Part shown: positions 35,501 through 44,742 of the stretch, one piece after another
How positions within the stretch are numbered: the first letter of the stretch is position 1
How the letters are laid out: every line of letters starts with the position of its first letter
Origin: Alitta virens
Taxonomy: Eukaryota; Annelida; Polychaeta; Phyllodocida; Nereididae
DNA length: 64,000 bases
NCBI GenBank assembly: GCA_932294295.1
Contig: OW028582.1
Coordinates: forward strand, 2,627,015 to 2,691,014
Direction: 5' to 3'
Made by a program: the position numbers and the translations under genes
The notes under the pieces: generated by a model
What the model saw: the letters and a program-made list of their open reading frames with translations, nothing else
The model's database searches: none
What the model was told of the DNA's origin: nothing

Positions 35501-38500
35501 CCTGGTGGATAATAAATTCATTTAGAAATTTCCAGTCAAGTGCGTAGATTTGCCAATTTCACGTGAACAACACTTTAAATGTCATTTCCACATTATTTCA
35601 TTGTCAGCTCATGTCCTAGTGTGCGAATAAAGCACATTATCACAAATTTACAACGTCAACAAAAGCTGATTAATCTGAATGTAGGACCGATGTCCAATGA
35701 CGTCATAATCGACCAATATGATGTCACTGAATTGTACCGATTGTTCTCTCTTCATGATGTAATCAGCTTGGTTAACAATGCGCCTCATTTTCCCTGTAGG
35801 CATAGCGTGTCCTACTTACGAGAGTGTTTGTGGTCTTATTTGGCTTTAAGACCGGCTTAAAGCTCCCCCTGTTGACCTGAAAGTTCCCCGTTGTATGCAA
35901 ATCTTGTGAATAACACTTTTTTTCTTACTTTAATTTACAGACAGAATTATAGGCGGCAAAGGGAACCAGCCTTTCATTTTTCGAATATTCAGTTCCCAGT
36001 CGGACGTGTTAGAAATCGCGGCCACTGCTGAGGACCATTTGCTGGAGTGGATTAAATGCATCCGCAATTGCACAAACTGGGTCGCCACCAAGGTATGCAT
36101 GTTTGGCTTTATTTCATTATATTTGTTTTGGTACTCAGATAGCTTAAATGACCATTTGATAGAGACAGATGTAATGATGAGAGGAAACGTGTATCACACT
36201 ATCGTGCTAAGAGTAGAATAGAATTACTTTACTTAAACCTATAAGGGTAAAGGGGAGAAAAAGTAACAGCCTACGACCGTAGCATATGAATAAACAATAA
36301 GGTGACGTCACTACTTCATTGTTACATTGATGATTTCACTATCTATATGACATCATCAAACAAGACTTATCAGCTACGGTACTTTTTCTCCCCATTTGTT
36401 GCTGGTGTCATCAAAAGCAAATATAATGACTGAATAAAAACAAAGATATGAATATGGTAAATACGACAGAAAAATTACTTAAATAAACCTGGATGAAGAT
36501 ATTGCAGAACAATATGGCATAAGCTGTTACGTTATCAATTAAAAGTGAAGTTATATTGCCTATGAATACGGAGATAAAGTTGAAAAATGTGTGCAGCTAG
36601 ATGCAAGCATGGGTCACCATGACAGACAGCTAGACAGACAGACAGACAAAGACATTTATTTACACAAAGAGAGACACATTTCATATACAAACATTGATTG
36701 AAACATACATAGACAAATACACAAGTAGAAAGATATTTAAAAGGTATTTTTCTCTATGAGTGGGAGGCCTCTCTAAGGTCTTATGACTGCTATCGAGAGG
36801 CAACCCATGAGGACAGGACCACCTGTAATCTTGAGCATTGAATTACTTTCCACCATCTTTAAATGCTATGTAAGATAGCTAGACAGGGAAAGTGCAACCC
36901 TGTAAGGCCAGTTCTTGCCGCTATCGAAAGTTGATTGATGCGGTGAGAGAACCTGGGACCTTCGGAGGAGCAGGCGAGCATCTTACCACGAGACCACCCT
37001 GCCGCCACGTGAACTTTAATATTTGTCCAATTAATTTCAGGCCCAGCAAGACAGACAAATGGAGAGGACGATGAGGATTGCTAAGGAGTTTTCTGATCTC
37101 ATAGTTTATTGCCGAACCGCTCCCTTCGATCCGGACCGTAAGTGTAATAAACAAAATAAATAAGAAATTAGTAAGTAATTGAAATATTGTCCGTATGTAG
37201 TGCACTCATTCTTGTCTGTATTGTGTCTTTGCGTCTTTCTTTCATAAAAACGCTCAACATTAATTTGATTACTACTGTACAGTTAGCGACATCACCTACG
37301 CGACAACACGTAAAGATATGAGCCATTGTTATTGCAAATGATCGCAGGTTATTCCAGTCATGACTAGAATAACTTTTTGAGCTGTTAAGATTAACTTTAT
37401 ACTTAATTGACTTGTTTAAATAATGCTTATGTGTGGGTCGCAAGTAAATTACTTATGTCGTCACGTCAGTAATGTCAGCAACTGAATTTATTGATTTGTC
37501 CTCATCACTTGATTTTATTCAATCATCAATTTTGATTATTTACAGGGATCCCAGGGCCATACTACGAAATGTCATCCTTCCCGGAGACCAAAGTAGAGAA
37601 ATGGGCGTCTCGCTCCAAGGCCGAACTTTTAGTCAAATACAATCGGTTACAAATGAGTCGAGTGTATCCAAAGGGGTCACGACTAGAGTCATCGAACTAC
37701 GACCCCATGCCTTACTGGGTTTGTGGTTCACAGCTCTTAGCCATGAATTATCAAACACCGGACCGAGCTATGCAGCTGAATCAGGGTCTCTTCAGACAAA
37801 ATGGAGGGTAAGTATGAGATGCAAATTTGTTCGTTTATTTAGGCATTGTAATAATACCTGGAGGCATCAGTGCAATGGGGAGAGAAAGTAATAGAGCCAA
37901 CAGGGGGCACTACAACCTTAGTATATGAAAAGACAATAAGGTTACGTCACTACTTAATGGGGAGAAAAAGTAACAGAGCCTACAGGGGGCACTGCGACCG
38001 TAATACATAAAAAGACAATAAGATGACATCAGTAGTTAATTGTTACATTGATGACGTCACAATATATATGACGTCATTAAACAATATTTATCTGCTATGG
38101 TGTCAGTGACCTCTGGTGGTGCTTTCCTCCCCATTACAACATCGTCTCAAGTGACGTTAACATCAAGGGTGATCTCAATAGCGTTGTTCTGCTGAATACT
38201 TATATTTGTACTAGAGTTAAGTTAATATTTGTACTAGAGTTAAGTTATTAATATCCTGATACGAAATTTAGAATGCTTTTTTTTAAATTTTGCATTTGGA
38301 ATGTTTACTGCTATGGCAAATGGATGGCCGTTATGTAAACTGTAAACATAACATTAACTTCCGTCAAATAGATGGCCGTTATGTAATTTAATCAGTATCA
38401 GTACCGTGACGGACATGCCCATATAAGGCTGGGTGTACTTGATCATCTTGTATACATGTGTTTGTATTTTTGTACACCTGTCACGTAAATAAAATTCTTC

Positions 38501-41500
38501 TGTCTCTCTCTACATAGAAAATGAGAGAGAAGAATTTTATTACATTTTTAATTAATTAATTAATTTTTTCTCTCTGTATATTCTTCATTTTCAATTTTAG
38601 ATGTGGTTACGTCCTGCAACCCGAATGCATGAGACAAGATGTCTACCACCCCTTTCACCGACCCACTGTGTCCAAAGTCGTCGAACCAGTAACAATATCA
38701 TTAGTGGTAAGTTTTACTTACTTATTTCTACGGATGGGGCCTAGCTCACTGGGCTTCCAACAGCTGGGTCCTGGGTTCGATTCCCGGTCGAGCCTAAGTT
38801 GGACGGCTGTTTCATCCATCATCTCATTGCCATGTTCTAATTAGCCCATCAGGTGCAGAAATACAGGACGTAAAGCTCTAATCCACACCCAGCCACTACT
38901 TACTTCTAACTAAAGCGACACTCATATAATATCTATTATGTTTAGCTTCTTGGATTTGCTGACATTCTTCTGATCAAATACACTGTTCTGAAACTCCGAC
39001 AGCATCTTATAAGTTTCGGTGATAATTTATTTTGAGTGGCCAATTTTGATGACCCTGGCCATTTTCGATGCCCCCGAGCGTACAAAAGTACAGCACTATA
39101 TATTTGAAAAGTAAGTTTGTTGAAGTTATAACAGAGTCAGAAATAAGTTGATGTTTTGTTTGCAGATTATTGGTGCTCGCCATTTAGCCAAAACGAAAAG
39201 AATATCCAGTCCGTACGTTGAGGTGGAAGTGGTCGGGGCCGAGTATGACACCATGAAGTTCAAGACAGAGCCTTGCCGTAAGTTATATCTGTAATTATTT
39301 GTTTTGGAGATATTGATGAGCCTTGTATAAATTGTAATATCAAAGAAGGAGTTACGAGTACCGTAAATTTTAGCCGAAGCAAAGAAAATCACTGTCTGTC
39401 ATAGTAACTCGGGGGTTCTCTCTAGCATTAGCCACGTAGCATTATGCTAATCCAGAAGCCATGTGGCTAATCTAATTTCGTACTTTATCGTTTGTGGCTA
39501 ATTTTCAGATGACAATTTACTGTACAATCTATCCAACCTTGGCTAATCATTTTCAAATTTGGGAGAGATCCCTGAATTAGTGACCTGTGGTGTTGCATAT
39601 TTTAGTTGAGAGGGACTTTTTGCATATAGACTGCCGATCTCGGGATCCAAGCAATATTTTATAGAATTTCCCTTTGGGAGAAATTGTGAAATGATAAGCT
39701 ATGCTATATAGGAAGCAAAAGTACCACCAGAGGTCACTGGCACCAAAGCAGATAAGCCAAAGAATAAGTACCAAGAACAGGCACTCTCGTAATTAGGACG
39801 CGCTAGGCATGTTGGAGGAGGGAGGCGCAGCGTTTACAATGTGAAGTATAGGGAGTGGCGCTTCTTGGTAATATTCTTTGGATAAGAGTGGTTTGATGAT
39901 GTCACCAATTCAGTGATGTAATTCTTGTGTACTGTAAATTATGACGTAATCTTATTGTGCTTTATCTGTTTCGATGGTGGTGCCCTCTGGTAGCTTTCCT
40001 CCCTTTGTGAAATAATTTTTGACTGCTTCGAGCTATCTTCCCCAATTTATTTTTCATACTTTTCAATTTATTTTTCATATTTTTATTTCCTAACAGAGGA
40101 CAACGGGTTCAACCCCACTTGGAACGTTCCGTGCGACTTCGATATCAGCAATCCGGATGTAGCGGTAATCAGATTCGTCGTTCAAGATGAAGACATGTTC
40201 TCAGATCCCAATTTCCTCGGACAAGCTTCTTATCCAGTCAGAGCGTTAAAAACTGGTGAGTGGAAAAGTTTTCGAAATGGGGCGTACGGATGATTCCACT
40301 TGGAATTAACATGTAACGATTATTATGGAAGGAAGTTTAGATTTGTATCTGGAAGACTATTATGCTGAGAATGAATTTTTCCTGTAATTTCAATTGTAAA
40401 GAAACTTCATAAAACCCTTAAGGCTGTCGTGAAATAATTGACTTGGATGATCGTAAATACTGACAGTTATTCTGCAGTTATTGAGAGGCGTATTATGCCG
40501 TGTATATAGATCGCATGTCTAATTCAGCGGAAGCATACTTAAAGATGATAGTAATGATATGTTGCGAAGAATGTGCATATGTTAAAGTTTTCTAAATGTC
40601 TTAATTGAATAATTATGAGTAATAATGTGTAGCTTTAATTAAAAATATATTTTTTACTCAATTTGTTTTGCTAAGGAGGCATTCTTATGTGTAAATGATA
40701 TTATTTTCAAACACAGGTCTACGCTCTGTTCCTTTATTGAACGGCTACAGCGAAGAGTTGGAGTTAGCGTCTTTGCTCGTCTTGATTGAGATCAAGAATC
40801 CACAGGTACGGTGCCGTTTATGTCTCATTTCGGACTTTGCTTTATTTTTGAAAAAAAGTTGTGGGATTATGATGTCACAGATCGTGCACAGGCTAGCTAC
40901 TTGCGGACACAACCGGGAGACACGTTTCCAGTTGTTATGATAAGCGACAAAATGCCGTTGATTTAACACCAGAGGGCAGGACTGTGCATGCGATTTGTCG
41001 AATTACCACCAGGGGACAAGCTCACTGTAAAAACATTGTGATATCTCTGCGTTGGGAATTTTTTGTTATGTTCTCAGATTTAAGTGAGCGTTTATTATAT
41101 AATTATATTTCAGCTGAGGTTTTTTTTGCATTTTTATTATCAACAGGGTTTTCTTTTGAAATTTATTTGTACGTTTTAGGTGTTTGTTACGGTGACGTCT
41201 AACTAGTATACGATATCTAATTAAATTTAAAAGAAGGGATATATTCTTATTAGTTCCTCGATATTTGCAAGTACCTACATCGAAGGGCTGTAATTAATCT
41301 TGATACAAGTTTTCTACTTTCCTCGGACTTGATCTTTTCTTGTTGACCCTGACTGAAATGTTACTGTTTCCTTATTTGGAAGTTTTCAAAGTTCGAGTTC
41401 TTTATTCTGCTTTCGAATTTCATCGTTCAATTGTTGCTTTTAATGATCTGGTACATGTACCAAATTATATTATTACCAAAATTTAAGGTGGTTCATTGAC

Positions 41501-44500
41501 TGATTTAGTGGTGCCAGTAATCAGATATATATGACCTCAGTGGTTCCGTGGAGTGTACATTAGATATCTCATTTAATAACGATTTTATCGCTACATTTTA
41601 AATAATTTTATATGTCTTTTGATAATGAGAAATGGCAAAAATATTACGCCTTGTAACATTTAATGTGACCTAACCGACACGCACAGTTTTTTCATGCACA
41701 ATTTTCTATATATATATTATCATGGTGGTTATCGTCACGGACACTGGTCTCACTTGTTCGGCGATGACGCCATGTTGATTATAATACTATGATACAGTGT
41801 GACGGCTACTAACTCGTTGTCCGTGGGTAACGTACCCTTTTAATTATTGATCTCGAACCGTTACTACTTTTAACAGGAGGAAGGGGACGAGATATACTCG
41901 TCAATCATCACGCTGAGGGACCACTGCTCCGTTCTGCAGAATGAGATCGCCGAGAAAGAACTAGGAGGTGACGACACTCAGATGTTGGAGAGCAAACGAC
42001 AAGAACTGCAAATGACGGAACAGAAGTTATTCGCAAAAACAGAGGAAAGGAGAAGGTAACATTGTTGATTTACTTGAAGGGTATGCCAACTTTAATGAGA
42101 ATATTGAACATAAATGTTACGTCGCTGTTTAGTGTCGACATAATTTAGATAACTGTTAAGTCGTATCACGGATGATTTACGTAGATTACGATTAGTTTAG
42201 AGAGCTCAGTTGTATTACCATGATGTTGCATTACTGTGAGAAGCTTCCAATCACCACCCAGGAAAGGTACCCCAGGCCAATTCCGCAAAGTTGGGATAAT
42301 ATCATAATGTATTCATGTGGCCCACGAGGTCAGAACTTCAAAACAAACGGAAACAATTAGATGGGCTTGTTCTTCGTTCAGTGTATAATATTCACTCATA
42401 TGGATTGTGAAAAATTGTTACACATACTTCATAATCACTTTTAATAGCTTCAATTGATGTATACTTTCCCTAGTAAACAAAACCCTCGTGGTTGGAGGTG
42501 GTTGCAATGGAAATTTACCCTTTTGGAAAACTAACCTAGGTGGCAGCAGCTGTATATACTGACATAGTGCGCCATCTAGCAGTAATGCAATTATCACGGT
42601 AATACAATACAGCGCTCCATATATTATAGAATTAAGAGATAGGTGTTCTCGTTCGGTAGATTTCAGTTCGAAGAGTGCAATTTTGTTGTTCATTCCATTG
42701 AATTTAGTTGTAAGGTACTGAATATTAAATCCCAAATTAAGGAATTCAGTTGTGAAATTGTGTTTTTAAATAATGATAAAAGCCTTCCGTTAAGTTTTCT
42801 GTGCACAATATGTAGTTCATTGACTTGTTGATTGGTAAATTAAGTGGTGGGGGGCAGGGATGGTGTGCGGTCCTTTTTTGTTTTGTTTTACCCATCCAGT
42901 AGCGGATTTAGGGGGGGGGGGGGTTTAGGGGATTTAAACCCCCCTTGGCCTAGTACATTCAATTATATAATTCGGTGGTCCCCTCAATACATTAAAATTT
43001 TTCAAACCTCCCCCCCCCCCCCTGTGAAAATATTTCTGGATCCGCCCCCTGCCTTCATAATTTTATCTGGGATAGTTAAAGTAGAAACATTGCCGATTTA
43101 TTTCATTTATTTAGTTATTAATTATTTAATTGTATTTTTCCTCTTCATTTTGACAGGCTGAAAGATGAAATTCTACAAGTAAATCATTTTTATGATAGGA
43201 ATAACATTCGCACTAGCGATACATTTTAAATATCTTTCTAGTTTTCCATATTTTCTTACGGATTTAATTCATTATTGTCCGGTGTCCTGTCCTATTGGTT
43301 TTGATGGTTTTCTTCTGGTATTTCGTAGTGGTGTGGTGTTGTCATTTCACGTTTAGTAATTATATTTTATAGATATCAAACATACTTGCTATTTATTACA
43401 ACAGGGTATCCGCTGGACAGGGAAAACGGGGAAAACAGGGAAAATGCAAACATCAAATTCCCTGCAGGGAAAATTCAGGGAATTTGATGTTAGGTTATGA
43501 ATTCAGGGAAAACACAGGGAATTTTGTCATTATATGTATAATAATACGTAAAATGCTAACAGAATTTTGATCGGAAATGAATAACGCTGGATGGCAGTGT
43601 GGCTTATTGTAGATAGTGGTATTTTGGTGGTGAAGGTACAGCTATTGGGTACCAGGAGGCCGTATAATCACCTGGGAAAATATCTAGTGAAGCAAGGAAA
43701 GATCTTGGAAAATACAGGGAATTTTGTTAAAAATAACCAAAAAATTTTTCATTCATTTTCTTAACGATGATGAAAAACAAAAGCGCTGAAAAACTGACGT
43801 AAATATAACCAACGCACAGGCTGTGAATTTAATCTGACCTGCCACGGAAATATTCTGTAGTTTGAACCATTAGCCTACACGTTCTCAAAATATTCATTCA
43901 TTTTCATAACGGTGATGAAAAAAAAAAGAAACAACTTCACATATTCGGTGTGCGTTAAGTAACTTCATGCTGGTACTCGGATTTTTCGTCATCTTTTCCA
44001 TTTTAACGTTTCCAAGAAAGAGTGTGGTATAGTTAATGTCCCTACAGCAACTAGCCTACTAGCCGCTCGACTGTGCTAACTACTCCGTTATTTTATCGAG
44101 TTCTCCAGGTTCCTCATTTCAAGGAACGGAGTCTACGATGTACACTATTGTATTTGACTGCTGAGTAATAAGGAGAAACTTGCGAAGTTGCTGTTGCTAG
44201 GAACCGAAACGGTCTTGGCTTTAACGCTAATGGAAAAAAAACTGACTTTCACTAGTAGGAGAAAACTTTGAACAAAAGGAATAAGAAAATAGAATAAAGG
44301 ACTTAATGGAATATTTGAAAATGGAGCTAGGGCAAAAGGAATAGAGCAAGAAGTTAACGAATAGATTTTATGATTAAATATAAGCAGTCTCCATGAGTGG
44401 CAGAAACTTCCTTACAGGGCTGCACTGTCTTTAAATTGGCAGTCTTGTACTCAGTGTCTATGCGGAGGCAAGTAAAAGACTCCACCCGTGGGGTAGATGT

Positions 44501-44585
44501 GTAACATGGGTGGACTCCTCTCTCTCGCCTCATCAATCAGCCCTCGATAGCAGCAAGAACTTGCTTTTGAAAGCTGCACTTTCCA

Positions 44586-44628
<43 letters not shown>

Positions 44629-44709
44629 GTATAACGATGATGAAAAACAAAAGCGCTGAAAAACAGACTATCTATCTATCTATCCTTATCTATCTATCCT
44701 TAACTATCG

Positions 44710-44742
<33 letters not shown>

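Noticed and set aside
37472..37891. 139-residue frame over the Y-box exon
   Set aside because: It is an out-of-frame shadow. The real frame (37546-37807) carries the PLC-Y motifs.
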